From: an uncultured Eubacteriales bacterium
GTDB lineage: Bacteria; Bacillota; Clostridia; Oscillospirales; Acutalibacteraceae
Assembly (NCBI GenBank): GCA_934511365.1
Contig: CAKSWC010000001.1
Location: 62,001-126,000 of the forward strand
DNA length: 64,000 nt
Direction: 5' to 3'
Made by a program: the position numbers and the translations under genes. Below the pieces are notes generated by a model. That model had not been told where the DNA came from. It saw only the letters and a list, made by a program, of their open reading frames with translations, and ran no database searches. This document shows, one piece after another, positions 33,001-40,919 of this stretch (position 1 is the stretch's first letter; every line of letters starts with the position of its first letter).

Positions 33001-35308
33001 TTGAGCAGACATTTATGCCGTCAACATAAAGACCGAAGTCCTTAACAACGTCATAGTCGATACCGGAGGTATACTTGTTTTCAACATCATGGAAGTTTGC
33101 CTGAATATCAACGGTGTTTGTGTCAATCACTGAGCCGTCTTTAATTTCAACCGTTCCGTTCTTTGTTGAAATGCTGTCAACAACGGGGTTATCAATATCA
33201 TCGGTGTTTGCGCCGTAAACAAACTGAAGATTGTCAACATATACGCTGCCCTTGCAGGTGCTTCTGTCAAGACGAACCGAGTTTTCGTCCGGACCGGCGG
33301 TTGTTACCGTTCCGGCAAGCCAGTCGCCCATTCCGTCATATGCACTGTATGTATGCATAAGTCTGATGGTTTCACCGGCAAGGAGTTTGAATGGTCCCTG
33401 CTTGCCCTCAAGGCTGCATTCAACATATTTCCAGCCGAACCAGTCAATACCCTGCTTTTGGGGAGTGAAGTCAAGGGTAAGAATATTGTTGCTTCCGTCA
33501 AGAAGTCTGATACGCAGCCAGAAGTTCGGAGTTCCCTCCGGAATATAGACCCACATTCCGATACCGGTCGGGTTGCCCTCAATTTCGGTTCCTTTTTCTG
33601 TGAAACCAACGCAGGCGCCCTCAATACCGTTGATGTTTGTGAAGTCATAGTTAAGTTTGAGAGACTGCCTTCCGAAACGGACAGGTTCGCCGCTGTCGAT
33701 ATCAACGATTTCGGCCGATTCTTTTCCGCCTCTTGATGTTCCGTCACCGTTACGATAGTGACCGGTGAGCATATTGCAGGTTGCACTGTTGCTTGATTCC
33801 CAAATTTCAACACCACCGTTTGCATTGAATGCAACGCGGCCGAATTCAATGTTATCTGCCTCAAAGTCCTGAACAACCTTTGGAAGTCTGCCTATGATTG
33901 CGTGAACCTTTGCGCTCAGCGAAGTATCATAAACATAGGTGCAAGTGATGTCTCCCTCAACGGTTGCACTGTCTGAAGAAGTGAAGATATTGCCTTTGAA
34001 ATAGCCCATGCTGCTGTCAGACATTGTCCAGTTGAAGTCGCCGTCCTTATATGTAACAACGCGATCTTTATAGGTTACAAAAAGACCAAGGTCGCTCTGC
34101 TTTTCAAAACCAAGGCTGACTTCTTCATCGCTGAAGGCAATCTTATCGGGATTCTGAATTTCAATGCTTGTTTCGCCGCAGACTTTGCCGCCGCTTGTGT
34201 AGTTCACGGTGACGGTTCCGCATTTTCCGGTTGAGGTGAACTCACCGGCGGCTGAAATTGTTCCCATATCAAACGAGGACTCGGCAAGAGCAAACGCGCC
34301 GTCAGCGGGAAGCGGAGCCTTTCCGCCCGAGGAGTCAACGCCCTTTGCGGAAAAATCAACAGTCGAATTCGGAGTATAGACATTATTGTTCGGAGAAAGA
34401 GAAGCGTGGTCAAATTCTCCGGTCGGTGTTGCTGTTGAAACAACAAAAACGGTTGAGGAAACCTTTCTTTCAACACCATCTGAGGGGTTGTTTGCAACTT
34501 CAAGGGTACTGCTGCCCTCATACTTTGCGGCATAGGTTGTTGATCCGCCGCCGTCAAGGTTGAGAACGTCAACGCAGCCGAAGCCGAGCATAATGCTCGC
34601 AAGATCATAGTTATCAAGTCCGCAGGAAATGGGATAGTTTCTTCCGTCGGCAACATAAAAGATTACCGAACCGTCTGCCTTGATACCAACGGCGGTTTTC
34701 GGTGCAAAGTTGTCATGTGACCAGCCCATTGAATAGCGCTGACCGCCTTTTGCAAGGATATAGAAACCGCTGATTGCTTCCTTAACATCTGCAACCTTTT
34801 CTTTCGTCATGCTTTCGCCGATTTCTGCTGTGCCATCGTTAAGAATTGCAAAGTAAGGTCTTCCAATGCCTTCTTTACATGTCTTTCCGTTCATTACAAG
34901 GCAGCCGGTGGGTTCACCGGTGGACATATTGAAAATGTCGGCATTGAAAGCGGCAACAATGTTTGCGCCTCTTGCTTTTGATGCTTTTGCAGCCTGGTCT
35001 CTAACGGTCTGCATTGCCCAGGTTGAGCCGTCATAATTGTTATATCCGGCAATAATGCCCGTTTTGGCGTTTTCAGACATATCAACCTGAACGGCGTAAC
35101 CCATAACCTGGCTGTCGCCGTCTTTTCCGTTGGTAACAACCTTGCTTTCCGTTACACCCGGAGCTATTCTGCTGTCTGTTTTTGAAATGAGATACATGTC
35201 TTCCGGAGAAGTGAAGTCAACCGCCGAAGCGCCGACCGCAACGCTCGAAAAGATAAGCAGAGCACATAAAAACGCGGAAATAGCTTTTTTAAAGGTTCTG
35301 TTTTTCAT
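30080..35308 (-). CDS. Large secreted phosphodiester glycosidase/metallophosphatase with cell-wall repeats
   Basis: 1742 residues. Signal peptide about 1-30. About 50-295 is a NAGPA-type phosphodiester glycosidase domain with the conserved LNLDGGGST near 253. Ig-like and carbohydrate-binding-like segments follow (about 300-700), then a cohesin-like beta domain (about 826-956), a purple-acid-phosphatase-type Fn3 domain (about 1070-1155) and a metallophosphatase domain with GDTQ near 1160, GNHE near 1220, HQPP near 1300 and GHDH near 1336. From about 1454 come aromatic/glycine cell-wall-binding-like repeats (GWHEIEG, YYF), then a CxxC-rich segment (CSIC, CDEC) and a basic aromatic tail. Probably acts on phosphorylated surface glycans or teichoic-acid-like polymers (inference). 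It follows the CotH gene by 82 bases. Confidence 0.82.
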   Translation of the reverse strand: MKNRTFKKAISAFLCALLIFSSVAVGASAVDFTSPEDMYLISKTDSRIAPGVTESKVVTNGKDGDSQVMGYAVQVDMSENAKTGIIAGYNNYDGSTWAMQTVRDQAAKASKARGANIVAAFNADIFNMSTGEPTGCLVMNGKTCKEGIGRPYFAILNDGTAEIGESMTKEKVADVKEAISGFYILAKGGQRYSMGWSHDNFAPKTAVGIKADGSVIFYVADGRNYPISCGLDNYDLASIMLGFGCVDVLNLDGGGSTTYAAKYEGSSTLEVANNPSDGVERKVSSTVFVVSTATPTGEFDHASLSPNNNVYTPNSTVDFSAKGVDSSGGKAPLPADGAFALAESSFDMGTISAAGEFTSTGKCGTVTVNYTSGGKVCGETSIEIQNPDKIAFSDEEVSLGFEKQSDLGLFVTYKDRVVTYKDGDFNWTMSDSSMGYFKGNIFTSSDSATVEGDITCTYVYDTSLSAKVHAIIGRLPKVVQDFEADNIEFGRVAFNANGGVEIWESSNSATCNMLTGHYRNGDGTSRGGKESAEIVDIDSGEPVRFGRQSLKLNYDFTNINGIEGACVGFTEKGTEIEGNPTGIGMWVYIPEGTPNFWLRIRLLDGSNNILTLDFTPQKQGIDWFGWKYVECSLEGKQGPFKLLAGETIRLMHTYSAYDGMGDWLAGTVTTAGPDENSVRLDRSTCKGSVYVDNLQFVYGANTDDIDNPVVDSISTKNGTVEIKDGSVIDTNTVDIQANFHDVENKYTSGIDYDVVKDFGLYVDGINVCSNGNFVLTQGDDKMNVYGLKLADGDHSVKVLLRDKFGNETTETRYFTVKGKEKLTDVTVNGDGSPLLGEKYNVFVSSNDIASITSVNTQIKIGRDFSKFDVAFNADFDGSYSYNAKNQTITLKAQRKEGSASAVENYIAKLTFDISADLPVDSKFTYSVPFGSFTQAGGNTGANSFSFDTRRIAVVAPYTVSADPMVVGMSGNVYVEDIDGNPAAGVEVYYADGTLFGTTDENGVINTDKLCKSVASYSLYAKHDGKVSFIFSSQSVAPAGNADGYPQYITINAVKDSVATKNISWLSNPASSGDKPVVKYAETAAYEADGEKAFKIADGTSEIRQLLGSASINNNFALRVNSAIVSGLRENTEYTYCVGDGSKFSEVNTFKTSLSGDATNFFVIGDTQAEDMTNIRNIVNSIENSGVNYSFGAQTGDFVEKPTMFADWNSILSVFSGKYLESTDMIHVIGNHEQFGDDLDDLFAASLFNASSSTHYSVEYGNVYVAVINYTTDKNLLEKEMKWLVEDASKSSCQWKVVMTHQPPYGTNAAATDTKEINELLPAACEKAGIDVVFSGHDHAYARTNPVKSKADGTNIVDENGVVYYICGSTGEKSYSATNNPNYHFDVVDQEYNAIYLTVEATPDYLRIVARESNGAAIDTYTKVSDNDCKKDGHSFIYDNGYLRCRVCGYSTLVGTYTGFARDVETGRNMYFLGGEKKTGWFQLGNDAYYFDENGLGFVGEHTIGKVKGTYRFDNDGRQIGAVFEKFDGGIRAFRGSNTSVLVGWHEIEGELYYFSRSNGAMRTGRATVTVRTGQKLNYVFSNDGKLQRGAFYETADGTVYYWGSEMVGGWQEIEGDKYYFDPETHIMADDTTEIDGKLYAFNQQGILVHEGAHNWVDKVAVIKPNCTVDGQDRYTCSICKSHKFESVKATGHVDKDADGVCDECHFKMDFNSSTNNFLYRFFQRILFIFRLIGMKIKGIFKK

Positions 35309-35390
35309 TTTTCTGCCACGTTCCTTTCTGAACTATACTGTTATATTTTTTTGCCGTTCCGGCATAGGGTACAAATTTAATCAAAGGCTG

Positions 35391-37403
35391 TTACATTATA
35401 AACAGACCCGAAAAGAAGTTTTTGATGCGCGCAAAAATGAGCTTGATAAGTTCAATGAACCGAAGGAAGTTTCCGGCAATGAAACCGATCTTCTTCCACT
35501 TAGCATAAAGCGTTACACTGCCGGCCTCAAGTGTAATTTCATCACCGGCTTTGTATGACTTTCCGCTGCCGTCTTTTGCGGTGTTCCAGCCTTTGAACGC
35601 ATAGGACACGCCCGGAGCGTCAAAGCCGTTGTTTTTAAGTTTAATTTTTTCTCCGGCCGAAGCGATAATTTCGTTCGTCATTATGCCGGAACCGCCGTTT
35701 GCGTCATAAAACAGCAGTGCTGCATTATCGCCAAAGCCTTTTGAAAGCGCGGCTGTGCGCTCCTCGATGAAATTTAAGAGGCTTTCCGCTTCGCTGTTGA
35801 ATGCGCCGGAAACAACATCATAGCTGCTGTCCAACTGACGGCGCCAGAAGTAGTTGTCCATTGTTGCCGAAGCGTTTATTGACGCAGCAAGATTTTTCAT
35901 GGAAGCAATCTTTTCCTCTCCGAGGTGCGGAAGAACATTCTCTTTCCAAACCTTTTTGACAACAGTCATAAAATCGTCATGCTTGCAGAGCTTTGCAAAA
36001 ACGGAGTCAAAAGCCTTTCCGGTCGGGGTATTGCTTCTTGAAATTGAAAGCAAGTTTGCAAACCACTTTGACGGATCGCGAAGCGAAACACCGTTTCTTT
36101 CAAAATCTGCCGAACCGAGTGCAAGGTCAAAATCCCAGACCGGTGAGGCAACAAGCTTGTCAGACTTTGCGTCTTTGAAGAAATAGCAGCTTGAAAGGCC
36201 GGCATCAATGTCCATTGAGAATTCCTCAATAATATACATTTTTGCAAAGGACTCAATGTCGATATAGTCGGAGTAATGCTTTCCGAGGGCATTGGTTCCG
36301 TTTTCGGAATAGATTGCGTCCTCAAGCTCCTGCCAAAGAGCACTGATATATTCAACCTGCGCTTTTGAGGCGTATTCGGGACTTTTGAGAACCACAGGCT
36401 GACCAAGCTTTGTTACAAAGCCGCTGACCTCCGGAATGTATCTTTCAAGAAAATCAAACTCAAGAAGATAGCCGCCGCTGATGTCCTCGGGGTCGTTCGG
36501 AATTTCGGCATACTTGATTGAGCCGGCCTTCGAGCCGTTTCTGTCTCCGGCAAGATTCACCGCTTCAACGTCAATGTCTTTATTGGCGTCCTCATTGAGG
36601 TCTTCAAGGTCTGTGATGTTAACGCGGCTTTCTCCAACCTCAACGCTTTCGCAAACAACATAGTTGCCCTGATACTCGCCGTTGATATAAAGGTCAACGT
36701 GCTTTGACTTTGAGGAATAGAAGAGGCCGATTTCGTCCGCAAGATCAAAAATAAAAGTGTTTCTCAGGAATGATGGGTCATAATATGAGGCAAGGAGACT
36801 CCATTTTTTCGCTTTGCCCATTCCGAAAAGATTCGTCTTTTTTTCAAACTTGATGTTGTACGGCTTTTTAGGGAGTGCCCACGTTGAGTTTCCGCGTCCT
36901 TTGATTGAAGAAAGCTTTGAATCAACAGTAACTTCGCCGTTTTCAAGGACGGAAATTGTTCCTTTTTCCTTGTGAGACTTGTCGGCATGAATCGCCTCAA
37001 GCGAGCCGCTCTGGGTTTCAATAAACATTGCGGGGAGGTTCTCCGACTGAAGAACAACAACCTGATAGCTGTCTGAGCCGCAGGTTACGGTGAACTCTCC
37101 GCCGCCGGCAAAAGCATCGGTCTTTTTTTCATAGCCGAGCTTCTTTTCTCCGACATAGACCGCTTTATCGGCAACAAACTTTGTTTCAACCGATGAAAGG
37201 TCGCTTCCGGCCGGAAGATAGAAATAGTATTTTCCGTCCGCATCACTCTTTTCCCACTCGATGAAGTATCTTTCACCCTTAACAAGAGGGTTGATTGAAA
37301 GAAATTCAATGCCGCCTTGCGCATATGCGGTAACAGCAAAGCAGGAGAGGGCAAAAATCAAAGAAAGGACAACTGAAATTACGGATTTGAGTTTTCTTGA
37401 CAA
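35391..37403 (-). CDS. Secreted CotH-family protein with Listeria-Bacteroides repeat
   Basis: 670 residues if started at TTG 37403, which has GAGGTG six bases upstream; the GTG at 37412 overlaps that site. Signal peptide about 1-28 ending AYAQ. CotH domain with SIKGRGNSTWALPKKPY near residue 165, NTFIFDLADEIG near 210 and INGEYQGNYVVCE near 235; CotH proteins are atypical protein kinases (known for spore coat CotH). A repeat of the Listeria-Bacteroides type (ANGGSG...AFKGWNTAKDGSG...LYAKW) sits near 570-640. The last 27 residues (IGFIAGNFLRFIELIKLIF onward) form an aromatic/basic tail like those of the neighbouring gene and the lipase-like protein. Own strong promoter. Confidence 0.88.
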   Translation of the reverse strand: MSRKLKSVISVVLSLIFALSCFAVTAYAQGGIEFLSINPLVKGERYFIEWEKSDADGKYYFYLPAGSDLSSVETKFVADKAVYVGEKKLGYEKKTDAFAGGGEFTVTCGSDSYQVVVLQSENLPAMFIETQSGSLEAIHADKSHKEKGTISVLENGEVTVDSKLSSIKGRGNSTWALPKKPYNIKFEKKTNLFGMGKAKKWSLLASYYDPSFLRNTFIFDLADEIGLFYSSKSKHVDLYINGEYQGNYVVCESVEVGESRVNITDLEDLNEDANKDIDVEAVNLAGDRNGSKAGSIKYAEIPNDPEDISGGYLLEFDFLERYIPEVSGFVTKLGQPVVLKSPEYASKAQVEYISALWQELEDAIYSENGTNALGKHYSDYIDIESFAKMYIIEEFSMDIDAGLSSCYFFKDAKSDKLVASPVWDFDLALGSADFERNGVSLRDPSKWFANLLSISRSNTPTGKAFDSVFAKLCKHDDFMTVVKKVWKENVLPHLGEEKIASMKNLAASINASATMDNYFWRRQLDSSYDVVSGAFNSEAESLLNFIEERTAALSKGFGDNAALLFYDANGGSGIMTNEIIASAGEKIKLKNNGFDAPGVSYAFKGWNTAKDGSGKSYKAGDEITLEAGSVTLYAKWKKIGFIAGNFLRFIELIKLIFARIKNFFSGLFIM

Positions 37404-37460
37404 AATGCTCACCTCGTTTGTTTAAATTCGGCAGTATTGCCGCTTTAAAATATTGTTCGG

Positions 37461-37517
37461 CACGAAAAAACAATCTTCGCTTTTTAAACAGCAAAAGAAG
37501 ATTCTTTCTTTTTCGTG
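37461..37517. repeat. 57-base inverted repeat in the CotH 5' untranslated region
   Basis: CACGAAAAA / TTTTTCGTG outer arms and AATCTTC / GAAGATT inner arms form a long interrupted hairpin between the promoter and the start of the CotH gene. Could stabilise the mRNA or attenuate transcription. Confidence 0.5.
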
Positions 37518-37542
37518 ACAGACAATAATTTTTTACTTATAA

Positions 37543-37571
37543 ATAATATCACAAATAATTAACTCGGTCAA
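37543..37571 (-). promoter_or_regulatory. Promoter of the CotH gene
   Basis: Minus strand TTGACC, 17 bases, TATTAT, about 140 bases before the start codon. Confidence 0.78.
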
Positions 37572-37730
37572 CAAAAAATTAAAGACAAGCTATTGGTTTG
37601 TTAATATTCTCTGAACTTTTTCGTTTTTTGTGTGCAAACTGACAAATTTTATTTAATGATTTTTAACATTCCCTGTATTGCGCGAGACAATGTCAAGCAA
37701 AAATCAAGATGTAAAGGCAAAGCACATTAC

Positions 37731-37762
37731 AAAAAAGCGGACCCGATTTTTAGATCGGATCC
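37731..37762 (-). terminator. Terminator downstream of the MocR-like gene
   Basis: Minus strand GGATCCGAT, loop TCTAAAA region, ATCGGGTCC (one G-T pair) followed by GCTTTTTTG. It lies beyond the small + strand ORF and would end minus-strand read-through from the MocR-like gene. Confidence 0.65.
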
Positions 37763-37883
37763 AAGCGTTTATTTTTTAATTTATCTGCGTTCAAAGCAAA
37801 TTTCAATAAAAGCCCAAACGCGCAGCATATTTTTCATACCGCGGCAAAAACTAAAACAAAAACCGAAAGGAAAAGTGAATTCA

Positions 37884-38051
37884 ATGGCAGACATGAGTCA
37901 TTTTACAAAAGAAATGAACGATTATTTTCAGTCGCTTCCAAAATTTTTGCAGGAAAGTATTGTTCAAAGCGGAACAAAAGTTGAAACTCTCCGCGAGCTC
38001 AAGGGCTTTTCAAAGGAAATATGCGAAAAAGGGTTCAGAAAAAAGTCTTAA
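37884..38051 (+). CDS. Small hypothetical protein (55 residues)
   Basis: ATG at 37884 preceded by AAAGGA. Predicted to be soluble and mostly helical (MADMSHFTKEMNDYFQ..., ending FRKKS), with no signal peptide, no Cys and no membrane segment. Not recognised. It converges on the MocR-like gene with six bases between stops. The Shine-Dalgarno and the non-repetitive helical composition favour a real gene. Confidence 0.55.
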   Translation: MADMSHFTKEMNDYFQSLPKFLQESIVQSGTKVETLRELKGFSKEICEKGFRKKS

Positions 38052-38057
38052 ACGCAA

Positions 38058-39383
38058 TTATTCGGCGTTTTCAAACGCTCTTTTGAGTTTCAGGAGCATA
38101 TCATCCGTATTTTCAGTATCGAATCCGGCGCAGGAAAGTATCACGGCGCCGGGTTCGCTTGCTATCGGCCTGACTTTTATTCCGTTCTTTGCCGCAGATT
38201 TTTCAATGGCTTCAGATGGCACCTTTGTAAGTGATTCCGCCTTAACAAGATATGCCGCCTCGCAGCGCGTGAAAAGGGCTACCCCTTTCAGCAATTCATT
38301 TCCGCGGCTGCAAAGCAAATCGCTTTTTGCGGCATAAATTTTCCGCTGCCGCTTTATCCTTGAGAGCAGATGCCCGTCCGTTATATATTGGCACAGAGCA
38401 ATTTGCTCAGCCTTTGAAGCCGTCTGATTATATAGGCGGGAGCGCGCGCTGTAAAGCTCACAAAGTCTTTGCGGAAGCACCATAAAGCTGATTCTTATCG
38501 ACGGCAGAAGCAGACGGGAAAAAGTTCCGATATATATAACATTTTTTCCGCCGTCAAGCCCTTGGAGGGAAAGCGCCGGGTGCGATGCATAACGAAACTC
38601 GCTGTCATAGTCATCTTCAATGACAAGTTTATTGCCATTACGCGCATACTCAACAATCCTTGCCCTTTCACTCATTGGAAGAATGCTTCCCATACTGTCG
38701 ATATGTGACGGTGAAACGTAAATGACTGAAGCTTTACATTTGTCAAGTCTGCTTCTGTCAAAGCCTTTTTGAAGGGTGAAAACCGTTTTTCCGTAATCCT
38801 CAAACACGGTTCTCCCTTTTGGAAAATCATTCCCGAGGAAAACGATGTTCTTTTCTTCCTTAAGAAGCACGCAGAGAATTGAAAGAAGGCTCTGCGTGCC
38901 GGCGGAAACAACAATGTTTTCCGCTGTGCAGACAACACCGCGCTGAGAATTAACATATTTTGCAATCGCTGAACGAAGGTCGCTTTCCCCCCTGCTGTCT
39001 CCGTATGACAAAAGGCGGCTGTCCTGACGCAGAGCGCTTTTGACGTATCGGCGCCAAAGATTGAAATCGAAGCTTTCTTTGTCTGCCGCAACAGTGACCA
39101 TATCATATATACATTTGTTTTCCGTTTTCAGACGGCTGTCTTTGTGCTCCTCGTTTTTTCGCTCCTTTTCAATCAGCAAGTCTGAAACAAAATAACCGCT
39201 TTGCGGTTTTGCGGTGACATAGCCCTCCGCCGCCAGAACGGCATAGGCGTTTTCAACCGTTGTTCTTGAAAGCGCAAGCTCCTGCGCAAGGCGGCGCACG
39301 GAAGCAAGCTTTGTTCCCGGAGAGAGCATTCCGGAAAGTATCAAATTTTTATAATGCTCATAAAGATCAAGATATTTTGCCAC
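38058..39383 (-). CDS. MocR-family regulator with altered PLP site
   Basis: 441 residues from a GTG at 39383 with GAGGTG upstream. N-terminal GntR winged helix (about 1-70; ASVRRLAQELALSRTTVENAY) and a fold-type I aminotransferase domain (about 95-441), the MocR/PdxR/GabR layout. The PLP phosphate/ring residues are present (DDYDSEFR near 257), but where MocR proteins have the Schiff-base lysine in GTFSK, this one reads GTFSRLLLPS near 288. So PLP cannot be bound covalently in the usual way. It is divergent from an ECF S-component gene that it probably controls. Confidence 0.9.
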   Translation of the reverse strand: MAKYLDLYEHYKNLILSGMLSPGTKLASVRRLAQELALSRTTVENAYAVLAAEGYVTAKPQSGYFVSDLLIEKERKNEEHKDSRLKTENKCIYDMVTVAADKESFDFNLWRRYVKSALRQDSRLLSYGDSRGESDLRSAIAKYVNSQRGVVCTAENIVVSAGTQSLLSILCVLLKEEKNIVFLGNDFPKGRTVFEDYGKTVFTLQKGFDRSRLDKCKASVIYVSPSHIDSMGSILPMSERARIVEYARNGNKLVIEDDYDSEFRYASHPALSLQGLDGGKNVIYIGTFSRLLLPSIRISFMVLPQRLCELYSARSRLYNQTASKAEQIALCQYITDGHLLSRIKRQRKIYAAKSDLLCSRGNELLKGVALFTRCEAAYLVKAESLTKVPSEAIEKSAAKNGIKVRPIASEPGAVILSCAGFDTENTDDMLLKLKRAFENAE

Positions 39384-39396
39384 TTTCAGTCACCTC

Positions 39397-39448
39397 AAAC
39401 TGTCCCTTAAAAAATTCTTTGTTTTGGCTGTTTATAAAATGACAGTTT
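39397..39448. promoter_or_regulatory. Inverted repeat in the MocR-ECF divergent region
   Basis: AAACTGTC (39397-39404) and GACAGTTT (39441-39448), exact complements 36 bases apart, between the divergent starts. Candidate binding sites for the MocR-like regulator. Confidence 0.45.
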
Positions 39449-39501
39449 TTGAGTATATTATATCCCGTGATCACGAAATGTCAACGCATGAGGTGATAAA
39501 A

Positions 39502-40047
39502 TTGAAGGCAAAATCAAAAAACAATCTTAAATACTTAACATTTTCGGCGCTGTTCGCGGCGCTTACGGCAATTTTTATAACTCTGTTCCACATTCCCTAC
39601 GGCTCAACGGGCTTTGTCCATCTTGGCGACGCGGTGATATACTTTGCCGCCGTTCTGCTCCCGACTCCATACGCCGCCCTGGCTGCGGCGGTAGGCGGCG
39701 CTATTGCGGACACGGCAAGCGGTTATCTTGTTTATGTTATTCCGACAATTATTGCAAAGGTTGCAATTTCCCTTCCGTTCACTTCAAAAACAAGCAAGAC
39801 CCTGTGCAAAAGGAACGCTTTTGCGCTTTTGATTTCAGCGGCCTCATCAATCCTTGTTTACGGCGTTGCGGAATACATTATCGGCGTTGCCGTCAACGGT
39901 ATGCCTCCGGCAGGAGCGCTCACCGCAGCGGCCGGAACTATTCTTCAAAACTTTATTCAGGCCGCCGGAAGCACGGTTTTGTTCCTTGCCCTCTCGCCTG
40001 CTATTGACAAAATAAGGCAAAAAACTGTAAAATGGTTTGCACGGTGA
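39502..40047 (+). CDS. ECF transporter S component (HMP/pyridoxine-type)
   Basis: 181 residues from the TTG at 39502 (AGGTG six bases upstream); an in-frame ATG further upstream has no site. Five to six membrane segments. YLTFSALFAALTAIFI at the start and HLGDAVIYFAAVLLP near residue 45, with AAAVGGAIADTASGY, match the HmpT/PdxU2-like group of ECF S components for hydroxymethylpyrimidine or pyridoxine. No ECF ATPase or T component is near, so it would use a shared energising module. The divergent MocR/PdxR-like gene supports a vitamin B6 link (inference). Confidence 0.82.
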   Translation: MKAKSKNNLKYLTFSALFAALTAIFITLFHIPYGSTGFVHLGDAVIYFAAVLLPTPYAALAAAVGGAIADTASGYLVYVIPTIIAKVAISLPFTSKTSKTLCKRNAFALLISAASSILVYGVAEYIIGVAVNGMPPAGALTAAAGTILQNFIQAAGSTVLFLALSPAIDKIRQKTVKWFAR

Positions 40048-40101
40048 CTTGCTTCCGCCAAGTCAAAGGCTGACTAAAAAAAATAATTGCAGGTGACAGC
40101 A

Positions 40102-40887
40102 ATGCTTATTACCGATAAACACATAGACAACGGCAGATCTTTTGACTGGGGCAGAACCAGTGCCGACTACGCAAAGTTTCGTGATATTTATCCGCCGGAG
40201 TTTTATGAACGGATTGCAAAAAGCGATTTGTGTGTAAAAGGTCAGCGAGTTCTTGACCTCGGCACAGGCACAGGCGTTCTCCCGAGAAATATGCTGCATT
40301 TCGGTGCAAAATGGGTCGGTACGGACATCTCTGAAAACCAGATTGCAATGGCGCGGAAATTATCAAAAGGCACAGATATAGAATATATTGTTTCACCGTC
40401 GGAGAGCCTGAATCTGTCCGACGGATCATTTGATGTAATAACCGCCTGCCAGTGCTTTTGGTATTTTGACCACGAAAAGCTTGAGCCAAAGCTTTTTAGG
40501 CTTTTGAAAGACGGCGGTCGGCTTCTTGTTTTATACATGGCTTTTCTCCCCTATGAGGACGAAATTGCAGGCGAAAGCGAAAAACTTGTTCTTAAATTCA
40601 ACCCGGACTGGAGCGGGAAAGGCGAAACAATGCACCCGATTGAAATTCCACCGTGCTACGGCAAACACTTTGAGCTTGTCAGGCGTGAGGAATATAAGCT
40701 TAAAGTTCATTTCACGCGCGAGAGTTGGAACGGAAGGATGAAAGCCTGCCGCGGAATCGGCGCTTCGCTTCCGGATGAGGAAGTTAAAAAGTGGGAAAAT
40801 GAACACATAAAAATGCTTGCAGAAAAATTTCCGGAAGAATTTGACGTTCTTCATTATGCAGCCATGGCAGAACTCAAAAAAATTTAA
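40102..40887 (+). CDS. Class I SAM-dependent methyltransferase
   Basis: 261 residues from ATG 40102 (CAGGTG upstream). Motif I VLDLGTGTGVLPRNM near residue 52, motif II VGTDISENQI near 74, and DVITACQCFWYFDH near 112 place it in the UbiE/Methyltransf_11 family acting on small molecules. Substrate unknown. Convergent or co-directional neighbours give no pathway hint. Confidence 0.88.
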   Translation: MLITDKHIDNGRSFDWGRTSADYAKFRDIYPPEFYERIAKSDLCVKGQRVLDLGTGTGVLPRNMLHFGAKWVGTDISENQIAMARKLSKGTDIEYIVSPSESLNLSDGSFDVITACQCFWYFDHEKLEPKLFRLLKDGGRLLVLYMAFLPYEDEIAGESEKLVLKFNPDWSGKGETMHPIEIPPCYGKHFELVRREEYKLKVHFTRESWNGRMKACRGIGASLPDEEVKKWENEHIKMLAEKFPEEFDVLHYAAMAELKKI

Positions 40888-40919
40888 CCGCCTTTTGCGG
40901 CAAAGGAGTAATTGCAACA

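Larger units (their letters stand above)
37404..37883. other. 480-base gap between CotH gene and small ORF
   Basis: Contains the CotH promoter and leader hairpin, then about 150 AT-rich bases without a recognised signal, the terminator at 37731-37762, and about 120 bases before the small ORF. No other gene supported. Confidence 0.55.
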
